NCBI GenBank assembly: GCA_015499995.1 | Contig: JADNRV010000007.1 | Span: 372,001-436,000, forward strand | Direction: 5' to 3' | DNA: 64,000 bases | Origin: Flammula alnicola | Lineage: Eukaryota > Basidiomycota > Agaricomycetes > Agaricales > Strophariaceae | Shown here: piece after piece, positions 11,991 to 26,369 of the stretch | Layout: each line of letters begins with the position of its first letter | Numbering within the stretch: position 1 is the stretch's first letter | Position numbers and translations under genes: made by a program | The notes under the pieces: model-generated | The model's input: only the letters and a program-made list of their open reading frames with translations | The model's database searches: none | What the model was told of the DNA's origin: nothing

Positions 11991-12732
11991 ATTCAGACCT
12001 AAAAGAAGACCCGATTATGGTAATTGTTTGTGTGGCGCACAAAAGGCAGGAACATATTTACGTTGCTCAAAGGTAAGGCATAGCCCATACCTGAGAATAA
12101 AGTGGTAGCTCAACGGCTTGAACCGTACCTATGTTTCCTGTCGAGGGTGACCCACTAACTCTCAGTGCTACAACAAGTTGCACTGAAATGTACCCACCCA
12201 TCAATCTCCTCCGCGTCAACTTACACGCCTTCATCTTTCAATAAATCATTCTTGTATTGCATTCCAGTTGGCCAACAAAACCGAGAGCGCATCTCCATCG
12301 CTGCAGCGGCTTATTCTTGCCATTCTACACAGCATCCCTATTCACCTAGCAATAAGTCACCAATGGTACTAAGTGAACTCGAAATTGATGCTTGGAGCGT
12401 GGATAAAAATGACGGACCGTTAGTAATCCCTTCGCAAGTCGGGATTCAGATACTGGTCCTTTGCCTTGTTGTTATTGCCTCTCCATAAGCACTGGACGAG
12501 TGTCGCAGCCGCAACCCTGCTCGTCTTCCGAGTTTGTACCCTTTCCAAAGGCCATGAATCTTGCGTCCAAATCCATCATGCATTGCTGAAGAAGCCATGA
12601 GCAAGTTATTGAAACTTGAAAGTAACCAACTCTTTTCATTTCCGCAGATCTCTGAAGGGGTAAAAATAAAATAGCAGAGTTGCACGAGAACGAAGCAGTA
12701 ATAAGGTGACAAAAAAGAGTCAAAAAGTCATT
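11991..12732. other. Region without a convincing gene
   Basis: A roughly 100-codon open frame on the plus strand (12165-12488) is serine-rich and matches nothing I know. I consider the stretch intergenic. Confidence 0.4.
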
Positions 12733-12828
12733 AGCCCACCGCGAGGGTCGAACTCGCAGCCTTCAGATGATCCAGTGGATCTAACCCGCCTAAGAGTCTG
12801 ACGCTCTATCCGATTGAGCTAGGCGGGC
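12733..12828 (-). tRNA. tRNA-Lys (CUU) with a 22-nt intron
   Basis: Complete cloverleaf on the minus strand. The acceptor stem GCCCGCC pairs with GGTGGGC, with one G-U pair; D arm GCTC/GAGC; T arm GCGAG-TTCGACC-CTCGC, which also supplies the B box. The anticodon stem TCAGA/TCTGA closes loop CTCTTAA once a 22-nt intron, inserted one base 3' of the anticodon as in other eukaryotic nuclear tRNAs, is removed. Anticodon CTT decodes AAG. The discriminator base is U, as in yeast tRNA-Lys(CUU). Mature length 74 nt before CCA addition. It is followed by a T-run suited to Pol III termination (minus-strand TTTTTG just downstream). Confidence 0.97.
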
Positions 12829-13504
12829 TACATTAACTTCCTTCCAGGATTAGACCACAATCGGTAAACGGATTTACGCGCCCGACTCTCGCGCCGTTTA
12901 ACGTTATACTGCGCATTGTCATGAGGACGCGGTACTGCGGCAACAAGGGTCCCGAAGACATCTGAGGACATCTAGAGGCAGTGCTATGATCTGATTAGTT
13001 TCAAAGCCGCGCGGTGACGCATTGATGTTTTCCGAGTATTCGACGCCCATCCAATGATCCCATGTTCGAACACGTCGGCAAGGAAGATGCAACGACTTCT
13101 TGGGGCCTGCGCAGTTGATACTGATCTGAAAACAAGGCAGCTGGTAGAACTCGATTGGAATCGAAAGTTTGAAACACCATTTTTTTCGATTGGAAAGGGG
13201 GGTTGGAGAAAGGTTTGGAGAGAACACCACCATGCTGTTCACATGAAATTGCCTTGGCTTTCTGTTGTGTGAGATCGAGCACCTTGCATGCCGTGGAAGC
13301 GTGTGCAGATCGAATCCGGTTTGTGTTCGGGCAGAAGAGGCCGTGTCTGTTGGAGTGACGGCCGGATAGGGATGTTGAGGTGATATTACGTAAGTGCGCA
13401 GCAACTGTATATGGAGACCAGCAAGGGGACAACAGCTTTTCTTCCCAACCACCACTTTCGCCCCTCTCTGACTCTGACTCTCCCTCCGCAGCCATCCATT
13501 AACA
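12829..13504. promoter_or_regulatory. Upstream region of the C2H2 transcription factor gene
   Basis: About 0.67 kb between the tRNA gene and the C2H2 gene. Pyrimidine-rich near 13440-13495 just before the start codon, as is common in fungal promoters. Long minus-strand open frames here look like chance. Confidence 0.5.
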
Positions 13505-14602
13505 ATGTCTGAAGCACAGTCGTATCCGCATGCCTTCGAGCCATACAACAATGACTTCGTCAAGCAGCAAAGCCTCGACTTTTTCTCGTTCCATTCACCC
13601 TCAGACGTCGTTGCACCTCATCCGGATCTCTTTGAGTCTGATATCGACTCGAATTTGGCTGCTTTTCCCGATCAGCTCCAGCTGTTGACCGTTTCAAACG
13701 ACGCCTACAGCTTTTTTAGGACCGAGACACCGCAGTGGCAGGGACCACTCTCCACCATAACCGTCTCCTCCGAGTCATACGACTCATTATCCTCCCATTC
13801 TGAATCCTTTTACAACGAGCAAATTAACACCTTTGCCCCCGCTCCCGTCAATAATACCCAACTTTTCGACTTCGACCTGGACATGGACTTTCAGCGAGTT
13901 CATGTTGGCTCTGAATACGGCGCTGTGCAGCCAAGCATTCTAATTGATGATGTTAATGACCCTACCTCTTTCGGCGCTCTCCCTCCTACCCCACCGCGCA
14001 GCCCTCCTGTTGCCATGAACAATGCCAAAGCGTCGTACGCTCCTCGCTCGAGCTATTCCGACTATGGTCCTCCCAGGCGGGGCTCCACGGCATCGTCGGA
14101 TTATTATTCTCATTCGTCATACAGTCCTTCTCACGGTCACCACACCGTGTCTCCTTCGCACATATCTTCTCAGCTCCCTGCTATGGCTTCGGTCTCCCCT
14201 CAGCCCGTTGAAGAATACAAAGGCAACCCACGCAAGAAGTACAGATGCTCCGCTTGCCCACGAGGTATGTATGTCGCCACCGAAGTAATGTTACCTTCCT
14301 AATTTTCTTCTCCAGCTTTCGCGAGAGCCTATAATCTCAAGACGCACATGGCTACCCATGACCCCAACAGGTTGAAGCCCCATGTCTGCCCTCAGCGCTC
14401 ATGCGGTCGTTCTTTCAGCCGGAAACATGACTTAGGCCGCCACCTTATCAGTATTCACCGAGATGAATCCGTCAGTGCCTCCCTTCTTCCTGCTTCAAAG
14501 AAGGCTATCGGCGTTGAGAGTGGGTCGCGTGGATGGTGTGACTCGTGCGGCAAAGGTTGGGTTGGCCGAAGCGCTGACTGCGACTGCCACGACATCAAGT
14601 AA
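13505..14602 (+). CDS. C2H2 zinc-finger transcription factor
   Basis: Nuclear DNA-binding protein of about 350 residues. The long N-terminal part, starting MSEAQSYPHAFEPYNND, is rich in Ser, Pro, Asp and aromatic residues and resembles an activation domain, with a proline patch ALPPTPPRSPPV. A single intron near 14265-14316 (donor GTATGT, acceptor CCAG) splits the first finger. The fingers are YRCSACPRAFARAYNLKTHM (Cx2C...HxxxH) and HVCPQRSCGRSFSRKHDLGR (Cx4C...Hx4H). A third Cys-rich segment GWCDSCGKGWVGRSADCDCH closes the protein. The overall plan is like fungal Crz1/stress-type C2H2 regulators, but I cannot assign an orthologue. Target genes unknown. Confidence 0.88.
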
Positions 14603-15396
14603 ATCATTCGTCAACAAAAGCCGCTTTCAAATTCCCTTGTGTAAGCAATTTTTCTGCAGTATTTCGTGGACCTTTCAGTAACATTTTTTTTACTATTAGG
14701 CACTTGCTTGCCACCACTCCGTCGCGTGTGTCAGTGATATTTTTTATGTATGACTTATTTGCGTCTGTCGCGCATAAGTTCGCTGTCCCGCCCTGCGTCA
14801 TTCGTTGTATCACGTTTCGTACCGTCGTAGTAAATTATACTCGGCCCAGCGACGGACGTGATCTCGATATGAATTCCTCCTATCCATCTATCTACCTTTG
14901 ATCCACGTTATTTACGACAATTGCCTTGGATATATGGACTCGTTCTCTGCTTATATTTTTTCTTCCTTCTTTCTCTATGACATTTATAAAGTTTGCTCTC
15001 CTTACCTCCGTCTCTCCTGGCCCTTGCTATCGATATCTCCTATCGCATTTTAGAATTCTTCTCTAACTAGCTTGGTTTTTCCTCATACTATCTCAATCTT
15101 CAACTATCTAGGCGTGATTACATTAAGGAATATAATTAAAACAATCTGCAGTTTCAAATACGTGTGAATGTGAAAGCTAGAATATGGTTCAGTAGAGTTT
15201 GTCCATAGGAACGGCCAAAATTATGCACGAAGACCTACGCTCGCCTGCGCGACGAAGTCGAGTGTCACTGTTAATAATAACTGGTTCGCTCCTGCTAATA
15301 ATTGCACTATTTCACTTGCAAGCCTCCGGAATGAGGTATAAGAAAAGCGGCTGGAATATATATGCAAATAACTATAATACAGATAGCAGAGAGCAA
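14603..15396. other. Long AT/pyrimidine-rich 3' region between convergent genes
   Basis: About 0.8 kb between the stop codons of two convergent genes. It is T-rich with several TTTTT runs. No gene or RNA seen; probably 3' UTRs. Confidence 0.5.
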
Positions 15397-17595
15397 CTAA
15401 ATAGTGCTCTGCCCCAAGACCAGCATAACAATTGCATAGGCATTGGCTACCAAAACCACACACCAGATGACGTAGGACAGAGAAGCGAGCCATCGACCGT
15501 TACTAAAGTCCAAGGTCTCCTCTTTCTCAGTCTGTACGACTTGTGTTTGCTCCAATGTCTTGGCGGTTTGGATGACGGTTTCCTCAAACTCCAAGATCTC
15601 GAGGTTGCCCGGTACTTGCTCCATTTCCATCTTAAGCTCCAGAACTTGTGGTGGCGTTTTGTCGGTCTCTCTAACCTCCGGAGGCGGTTTTCGCACCCGC
15701 ATCACATCTTCACGTGAGGTCAGGTAGATGAGTGGGAACGCCACGAAGGGGAGGACGATGGAGAGCACCACTTGGGAGGCGACGAGAAGGGTATTGATTC
15801 CCTGGCGCCCAACCGCGATGGCCACGATGACAGACGGTATGAGACTGATGCAGCGTGTGATCAGTCTCCGGAGGAATGGCTACAGGAGTGGATCCGGGTG
15901 AAAGAGCTTAGAATAGAACCTTAAACTTTGATAAGAGTCTACATACCGAAACTTTCCACTCGATAAAGCCTTCGGATACGAGTTGACCGGCTAGGGTTAC
16001 GGTTATACTTGACGTCTGTCCGGCACACACGAGCGCGAGCGCGAAAATCAGAGCGGCTCCTGAATTCAAGAAAGATCCGGAGGGCGTTGAGAGATTGCAA
16101 CTTTAAAATGTATATGGCGACTGACCGTCACCGAGACGCGACTTAATTAGATCGTGTGCTTCGAATAAACCTGCAGGAGAGCCCCGATTTCCTCCAGAGC
16201 CGCTGAAGAATACGGCACCTGCAAGGATGAGGATTCTTGAAGCGGAGTCGTCAGAAAGAACGGGTTATATGGAGAGTAGAAGGACTGACGCCGAGTTAAT
16301 GGGACAGCGAGAACAGTCAAGCTCATGACCACATCGGCTATTCCATGCGAGAGATGAGCTCGGATGAAACTCAACGAATTGTTCTCGCGATCGCCGTACT
16401 TCGTACGGTAATCCGTTGTTGATGCGACTCGCTCTGCACGAGTGATTCGGAAGAATGGGGAAATAAATTGTCGAAGCCTCGTTTTGACTGACATCCGGGT
16501 CGACGCAGGAGACGGCATCTTCTCTTCCAGAAGAGGATCAGAAACACGGTCTTGCGTGGCTAAAGACGAGCCCAAAAATAAAGCATGGGGCATGACCGTC
16601 GCTCCTAATATTCCAACCGCTAATATCACCGTTAGCTTTCCGAGTGGATGGGTAGGAGGGCAGATAGCACACCGGCATAAACAGCATCTGGATCCGATTG
16701 GAATAGGTGCTTGTCAGGGACATAACCCATGAATACTTGCGACCAGTTTGGGCTTGCTTTTACGAGCAGCGCGATGAAGCAGCCGAAAACTGCAAATACC
16801 TGTATAATTGGATTATCAGGAAAAAAATTCGATGAGTCAATAATAGAGTTACCAGTCCGATGATCGTGTATTCAAACATTCTGATCGGTCGTCCTTGTGC
16901 ACGTGAAGGGTCGCTGAAGGATAGAAATATCAAAACGTCGGCCGCAGTCAGGACCACGCCAGCCCATAGCGGAAGCTTTGGAACAACAGGCAGAAGCCGA
17001 TTGCAGATCCCAATAATTCGGCCAGGTCGGTCGAAATAATGGCGATCTCTGAGAGGACATAGAGAGGATAGAGAATACAGCGCCGAACGAGTTTAGGGTG
17101 CCGGGGTGGTCATGGAGAAGCAGCCTGCAATGACTGGCGAGATCTATAAACAAATTAGATGGTAGGACAGTAATCTAAGGACGGTAATCACCAAGTCCTG
17201 TGACGCATCCTAGCTTGGCTGCCAGGGCCTAATGGGAGGAGGATTTAGTCTTGTCAACCGAAATACGGACGACTCTCATCACCTGAAGGACTATGGCACC
17301 CAGACCTGCCATAAGAATGACGAAAAGCATGGGTCGATAGCCAAAGCTAGAGCCAGCTTGGAGGTCGACGCTCCAGTTTCCTCTGAAGGAGAAAAAAAAA
17401 AGATTATAAGGAGCAAAATTGTGGCAATAAATTTTGGACGTACGGGTCGAAATAGGCGACGGAGCAGATAATTCCAACTCCAACATGCCGTTTGACATGG
17501 TGCACAAAGGTGTGAAATCCATGTTTTACGCCACGACTTGCTCTGGAGGCATAAGTCTGAGGTGGATCATCTTTCTTTTGCAACGGGGGTGGCAT
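15397..17595 (-). CDS. NRAMP-family divalent metal transporter (Smf-type)
   Basis: Proton-coupled Mn2+/Fe2+ transporter of the plasma or endosomal/vacuolar membrane. The start chosen gives MPPPLQKKDDPPQTY, a cytosolic tail; the first membrane helix HVGVGIICSVAYFDP ends, across an intron, in GNWSVDLQAGSSFGY, forming the metal-binding DPGN motif. The second metal site lies in GATVMPHALFLGSSLATQ. Other helices include SVILAVGILGATV, LVASQVVLSIVLPFVAFPLI and the last one WLASLSYVIWCVVLVANAYA. A charged cytosolic loop rich in Glu precedes the last helix. The conserved frame is broken twice, near 17074 (FLYPLYVLSEIAI) and 16980 (CLLFPKLPLWAGVVLT), each by one apparent missing base. Whether it is SMF1- or SMF2-like cannot be said. 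Confidence 0.92.
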
Positions 17596-17872
17596 ACCGC
17601 TGAAGAGAAGGGGGCTGGAACGACGACGAGGCAACGGGGGGTCATAATGAAGCGCGTCAAACCAGGATAGCGGATAGAAACGCGGTGTGAACAAAAATAT
17701 TGCTTCCCGTGCGAATAAGACATAGGCACATTTGTTTTGAATATAAAGTGCAAGAGTGAGTGTCAACCAGTGTTGTGGTCACTGGTCAAGACTGGACACG
17801 CTTGGACAATCACTTGGCGCACCGTTCCTCTGGCTACATACTATCTGAGCTCTCAACCTCCACAAATACCCA
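17596..17872. promoter_or_regulatory. Bidirectional promoter, NRAMP / MED6, with an inverted repeat
   Basis: The 277 bp between divergent start codons contain the perfect inverted repeat ACCAGTG-7 nt-CACTGGT at 17766-17786, a possible dimeric factor site. No TATA box near either start. Function inferred. Confidence 0.5.
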
Positions 17873-19013
17873 ATGGATATAAATGACCTCCACCCTCCAG
17901 ACGATTACACTCATCGGTTTTTTATATGGCATGAATGGATACAAGTCAGTTTTTTCAGCCCTGAGCGCTCTCTGCTTACGGTATTTATGTCAGGCAAATG
18001 GACCCTTGACCTCCGAAAATGTCTTCGAATACTTTGCTACCTCCATGTTCTATGATAAGCAGAGCAACAATCAGGTTTTGCGGATGCAGACTATGCATAC
18101 CGGTGTTCCGGTCAAGGATGAAGCAGCTGAACTAAGGTCGGTGCATGTGCGACTCTTCGCTGTTGTCATTAATAGGTCAATCAGACGGTTTACTGGTGTC
18201 GAGTTTGCGGTTGTCCACGCGCAGCCTCCATCCTTCTTTGTCATACAGAAACGTGAACGATTGTCTCCAGATGAAGGTTCGTCTGCGTGTTATCCTCAGC
18301 CACACCCATTAATCTGGACCACCTGTAGTGCGTCCTTTGGCAGCTTACTTTATCATGAACAATCGTATATACCAGTCCCCGGATGTTTATACAGTCCTGT
18401 CCAATCGGCTAGTGAGGTTTTTCACCTTATTGGTGTAATGCTCCTCACTGACCCCGTCTAGCTCACGTCCCTCTCCGCCCTCCAATCCTCTCTAGATATC
18501 TTGCGAAAACACCGGCCCGACTACACCCCACGCACAGGTTTCGTATGGCCTATTACAGATCCATCGCTGTCAGAGGAAACGCACAAGAAGGGATCTGAAG
18601 CGGAATCTAACCTTATGGATACCCCAAGGGATTCCGACGCGCCCCAGGAGAAACGAACGGACATTCCGAAAAGGCAGCAGAATAACATGCTACTTCTGAA
18701 TGCCATGAGGGCAACCGCAGCGCATTCCAAAATGGCATTTTCAGCGTCTTCATTAACCCAGAATATGGAAGGATTGGAGCCCGATACGCCCGTTACAACA
18801 ACGATGCGTTCTTCAGCGACTCCCGCCCCAATGTCACAGGAGACGTTATCAAAAACATTAACACAAGAGCCGGGTAATAGAGGCCCAATAGGGGGAGGAA
18901 AGAAAAAGAAGAAACGTACGTCCACACTTGGCCCATACCATGGGTCGTTCCTTGAGCACGCATTGATAGCAAAGCTAGGCACCTCAGTAGCCCCACCGCC
19001 CGCTCCGACTTAA
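17873..19013 (+). CDS. MED6: Mediator complex subunit 6
   Basis: Head-module subunit of Mediator, which couples activators to RNA polymerase II. The start MDINDLHPPDDYTHRFFIW is joined by a 50-nt intron to ANGPLTSENVFEYFATSMFY, DKQSNNQVLRMQTMHTG and then FTGVEFAVVHAQPPSFFVIQ, RLSPDEVRPLAAYFIMNNRI and YQSPDVYTVLSNRL, all diagnostic. A second in-frame-looking ATG ten bases downstream is in another frame and is not the start. The C-terminal third is low complexity, ending in a lysine patch GGGKKKKKRTSTLG and a Pro/Ala tail, common in basidiomycete Med6. Five exons with short introns and no frame breaks. Confidence 0.96.
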
Positions 19014-19380
19014 TGGGTCTAAAGCGTCGCAACAGTGTTAAGGTATTAGAGGTGTTAGTGAGTTGTTTCTTATTCTAACCATCCTCGACAACTTTCATGG
19101 TTCCACGATATCGCTCAACAATGTACATATGCGGGCCCGATGCCAACCCGGAATTCAACATTCCACGTTGTGAGCTAACATACGTTTGTCGCCGGTCATC
19201 GCAGTTCTACGGTATTATTTACGTGGCTGAACCAGGGCTGAACCTGTCAATATCAGAAAACTTCCCTATAAATATGCTATGTAAGAGACGGGGTCCGGTC
19301 GTCGGTTTTCCTAGAATTCCCGGTTATTCTGCCCACTAATAGTTATCGAATACAAGAATACAAGGTATAAAAAGTGCCAG
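19014..19380. other. Convergent intergenic region
   Basis: 3' flanks of MED6 and the AP-3 sigma gene. No further feature seen. Confidence 0.5.
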
Positions 19381-20225
19381 CTATCTCGCTCCAACTCCTG
19401 TTAATTTCCCTGTTAACCAACCCAACGGTGTCTTCATATTACTTCCTCGAGGTCCAAGGCCGCCTCCGCCAAGCGAAAGTGGATTAGATGATGCAAAAGA
19501 TTCCTTCCTTGCCCGAGCTGCTTCTTGGACTATGGTAGAAAGATTAGCGGGGAATGAAGTCCTCGATTTGGACGAAATATGAATGCACATTCCCAGTGGG
19601 GTGGGAAGCATCAAGAAAGTTACGCACCAGATAAGTCTATCTCCTCGACGTTGGTTTCTAAGACAAGTCCGCCTTGGATAATCTCCGCCAGTATATGGTG
19701 CACCTGATAATGATTTAAAACCAATCCAATCTGTTTGGATATATTTGGAAGAAGATTTACCTCATCGAAGTGGAAAACGAGGTCGAGTTCGCAAACGTTT
19801 TCGAATGCTCGATCCAGCGATTCCACCAAAACCTAGGTCAACGTGTATTAGAAGAACGTTGGATGTCATGATATAATTGCATACCTGTATTAGGTCAAGG
19901 ATGCCTAGTTCACTCTCTGCTCCGTCAACGACGAATACAAAGAAGAGAGTAGCATAGCTGCGGTACACCACTCTCCATCGCTCGTCGGTATCACCCTTGA
20001 TTCCAAGAAATTCTTCAAGCTCTGGGGCGTCAAGGAAGTTGCATAGTCCGGCAGGCCTCGTGCTAACGAGAGAGAAGATCTTCTGCACCACAGCTTGTGT
20101 CGATTGATGCAAGGGTGTATAGAATTTGGTCAATCGAGACACTCCGGATGTATTAACTACAAAAAAGTAAGCGACCTTTCTTGAAATTTGGCGGAGAACC
20201 CACAAATGAGAACTGCGTGAATCAT
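19381..20225 (-). CDS. APS3: AP-3 adaptor complex sigma subunit
   Basis: Small subunit of the AP-3 clathrin-adaptor-like complex for Golgi/endosome to vacuole cargo sorting. A tiny first exon encodes MIHAVLI and is spliced through the donor GTGGGT to FNTSGVSRLTKFYTPL. Then come RYATLFFVFVVDGAESELGI (as SYATLFFVFVVDGAESELGI), ESLDRAFENVCELDLVFHFD and HHILAEIIQGGLVLETNVEE, the standard sigma-adaptin longin fold with the AP-3 specific VFHFDEV. The C-terminus continues past the canonical fold into a Gly/Ser/Arg-rich tail of about 45 residues ending in GWLTGKLTGVGAR, longer than in animals; this is seen in other fungi. Five exons. Confidence 0.94.
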
Positions 20226-20671
20226 GGAATATTTAACTGCTGGGCAAGGCTTCTAAGCACGATGATACTTGACCCAATGGAGACAGTTGAACACTGATCC
20301 AAAGTAAATCCGGTGAAAGGTGTTCGTTGTGATATGCGGCGACAGATAATAGGCAATTGAGATAGTTGAAAAAACTTCAGATCATGTTCCAGTCAAGGAC
20401 AATGAATCACAACAATCTGAGAGAGATGAATGTAAGACGAGCAAAACCCAGTCGCGACTCAGTCATCTGATTAATACGGTCACGTGCGTCGCGCCAATCT
20501 CACAGAGCAGGGTGCAGACTCTGCAGAGGTATGTAGTGTAAAGCAATTTGGCACGCCGATGTGTCACGGTAGATTCCATTCAATGCATATCAAAGATTAC
20601 TCTACACAAATTACATCTTGGCAATAATGTTGGTACCATAGCAGTACATACACAGGAAAAGATGCATATTC
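20226..20671. other. Intergenic region between APS3 and the Ecdysoneless-family gene
   Basis: APS3 promoter and 3' flank of the next gene. Contains a CACGTG near 20481. No gene seen. Confidence 0.5.
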
Positions 20672-23728
<3,057 letters not shown>

Positions 23729-23924
23729 TATGTGGTCGTGGGTGATCTAAACTTTTGAAAGAGAGATTCCGTTGCGGGTTCGCAAGAGGTAGGACGGAAG
23801 AATTCATTTGCGTCATTTTGAGCGGGTAAAGAGCCAACTTTCATGGCCATGCCAAATATGGCCACACGGCCGTCTCAGTTGCAGTTCCGAGTCCGCGTCG
23901 GGACCGGTCTCTTTACGAAGGACG
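23729..23924. promoter_or_regulatory. Bidirectional promoter, ECD-family gene / VMA7
   Basis: Only 196 bp separate the two divergent start codons. The segment must hold both promoters. No motif can be assigned with confidence. Confidence 0.6.
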
Positions 23925-24494
23925 ATGACCACCGCATTCAAGGACCGCAATCTAATTGCAGTCATTGGAGATGAGGTATGCGCTGACATCTCTTAGCAAT
24001 CCAGATACTTATGAACCGTCAACTTTAGGATTCAATTACGGGCCTGTTGCTTGCAGGGATAGGTCATGTAAATGAACAGGGAAAGAAGAACTTCCTGGTT
24101 GTGGATTCCAGTACGCGACTATAGTCTCCTTTGATTAGCAGAAGCTGATATCGTTCCTCAGAGACGCAAATACAGACAATAGAAGCCGCTTTCCAGGACT
24201 TTACAGAGCGCAAGGATATAGCTATTTTACTCATTAATCAACATGTGGGATACTGTTGTCCTGGCTGGTTTCTGTATTGACGGGAAGCTCATAGATCGCA
24301 GAAAAGATTCGACCAACGGTCGATAAATACCAACAAGCATTTCCTGCATTACTTGAGATCCCATCCAAGGACCATCCATACGGTATGTTGCTTTAGTTTC
24401 TTTTCTTGGCATGCGACTAAAATATACCACGAACGATGTAGACCCCTCGAAAGACTCCATACTGAAACGTGTACAGAAGCTTTTCGGAGAGTAA
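23925..24494 (+). CDS. VMA7: V-type proton ATPase subunit F
   Basis: Subunit F of the V1 stalk of the vacuolar proton pump, which acidifies vacuoles and endosomes. The start gives [17 protein letters not shown], followed after an intron by [20 protein letters not shown] and NFLVVDS, then [37 protein letters not shown] and the family ending [20 protein letters not shown] plus QKLFGE. Length of about 120 residues fits the family exactly. Five exons; all junctions give an uninterrupted conserved frame, so this gene is free of the frame breaks seen elsewhere. Confidence 0.96.
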
Positions 24495-24772
24495 AACACC
24501 TCTGCATTTGCTCTGGTCATTTCTTCACGTAATGCAAGCATAACGGGACATTTCTTTGTACAATACAATACCTTGGCCATACTCGATGTCTTTCAAGAAA
24601 TTAAAATGAACTACTATCGTGATAGAGATAAATTACGACACCCATCGCATTACAGACTCATTCTCTCTGACTCCAGGTTGTCTTTCCACAAATACCCTCA
24701 CAGGATTGGGATCTCGCGAACCTAAGTAAGGGAACTATCGTGAGCAATGGCAATTTCGAGACTAGGATAAGA

Positions 24773-26015
24773 CTAACTTGGCATGTCTACAAGAAGATAC
24801 CTGAAAACAAAGTAGCCATCTTCATTCTGCACAGAATATGTATCAGATATTGTGGAAGAAAGTCAAGGACCGAAATCTTTACCTTAACAAGGTCAGCGTG
24901 CACTTCTCCTTCGGTAAAGTGACCCCCAATCCGCCCTGGTGTAGTCGATCCAGTGGACTTTTTGGACGTTTTCAAGGAAGAGAACATCCCGGTAAAACCC
25001 CATCCACTGCTTTCTTCTTTCTTTGGAGTTTCCTGGGTTTCTGAAGCTGACATGGTGGGAAGAGACGGTGGCGGTAATGGTGATCCCGACAGATATTTGA
25101 AAGCGCGAATCGACTTGTCCCATAAATTCTTCGCGCTATCTTTGGACCACGCGACAGCCTCGTCAAAGGAGAGTTCTGAAAGCACAGCACCCTTGTCTTG
25201 CACCCATGCAGATGCCGTCTCAAAGTACGAAGCCTCTGAATGGGCAACGATTTCACCCTCTGGCCGACCTTGAACATAAAAAGTCATGATCATGTGCTCG
25301 CGTCCGAATGAATCAACCATAACTCGAGATATTACATGTCGATTACGATGGCGAGGCCGAACAGAAGAAGGAGGGTTGTTGTGGAAAGTCAAAGGACCAT
25401 TTAGGTACTTTGCAATCTGTGAAAAGTGTAAACACGACTATTATCTAGGGAAAGACATGATGCGAACCCGACTTGATTGTTTTATACGCTCGCAAGCATC
25501 TCCGTACAACACTGTAGGAGAATTTTTTGAAAATAGTTCGGAGGTGAGGGAGTAGATCAAGAGTGCTGAAAGGCCGGCTCCAAGGAGAATAACTCCCAGA
25601 TTCGTCGTACGGGCAGTTGTGCGCACAACTATAATAATTCAAAAGTGTACATATCGAAGAGAAGGTGAGTATGTGAGTATTGACTTCTGAACGAGTCAAA
25701 CAGATGGAAAATGCGAACCTTTGCCACCCGTGCTCAATTCTGACCATTTTTTGACCGGCCCTTCTTTGCGCAGTGCTGACTGAGATAGTCCGAGTTGAAA
25801 GGGCCAACGCGGTCATGCTTCGGTTCTGAACGTTGCCTTGTGTCCATTGACTCGCTGAGGAGTTTGGACTGCTCTCCAAAATCCATGCTATTGCGGTGGG
25901 TAGCATATTTCCGTGTCGGTCCAATTACGCAGGCAACGGGTTTTTTTGCAGTGCAATGCAGAAGACGAGCAGAGCATTTTGTCTGCGCCCACAGTCGTAC
26001 ACTGTGTATGCTCAT
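24773..26015 (-). CDS. TIM21: Mitochondrial import inner membrane translocase subunit Tim21
   Basis: Inner-membrane protein that contacts Tom22 and joins TIM23 to the outer-membrane import channel and to respiratory complexes. The start chosen, MSIHSVRLWAQTKCSARLLH, gives an Arg/Ser-rich presequence. Introns then lead to KEGPVKKWSELSTGGKVV and RTTARTTNLGVILLGAGLSA, LLIYSLTSELFSKNSPTVLY: the conserved matrix segment and single membrane helix. The intermembrane domain follows with LTFHNNPPSSVRPRHRNRHV and FGREHMIMTFYVQGRPEGEI. Unusually, the protein continues with about 130 residues (a Trp-rich SWGDS-less linker, Pro/Ser-rich stretch, and FTGMFSSLKTSKKSTG) before ending YFVFRYLLVDMPS, an arrangement typical of fungal Tim21 with a C-terminal extension. 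Start choice is moderately sure. Confidence 0.9.
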
Positions 26016-26369
26016 GGTGAAGTAGATTGAGAGCTTGGTAGACGGCAATGCGACAACTCTGACGCACTTGAGAGTCTGCCAACAACGCGCCAAATAAGTC
26101 AACAGCCCAGGATTGAAACACGAGCAAATAACGCGTGCATTAATTTCCATGCGCGTGTAGCTCGACGCCATTGACGACGACGCATGCCCATCGACGCACC
26201 ACCTGCAATAAGTCATTGGTCTTTATAATGTCTTCCTTGACTGTTCAAAACTCCCTTGATTTCAGTGTTCATATGGTTCAATAATTATGGTATAGCTACA
26301 AGTACAACAGGGAACCCTGGTCAAACGTACAGAGCGATAAACAGGCTGGCCGAGCATCGACAAATGCGA
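26016..26369. other. Intergenic region between TIM21 and histone H3
   Basis: TIM21 promoter and H3 3' flank, about 350 bp. No gene seen. I looked for a canonical histone 3' stem-loop after the H3 stop and saw none, as expected for fungi with polyadenylated histone mRNA. Confidence 0.5.

Noticed and set aside
12100..12165. tRNA-like GGTAGCTCAACGG segment
   Set aside because: Acceptor and T arms are absent; probably chance similarity.
12919..13563. A 214-codon open frame on the minus strand
   Set aside because: It overlaps the promoter and first codons of the C2H2 gene in antisense, has low-complexity Ser/Arg content and no recognisable domain.
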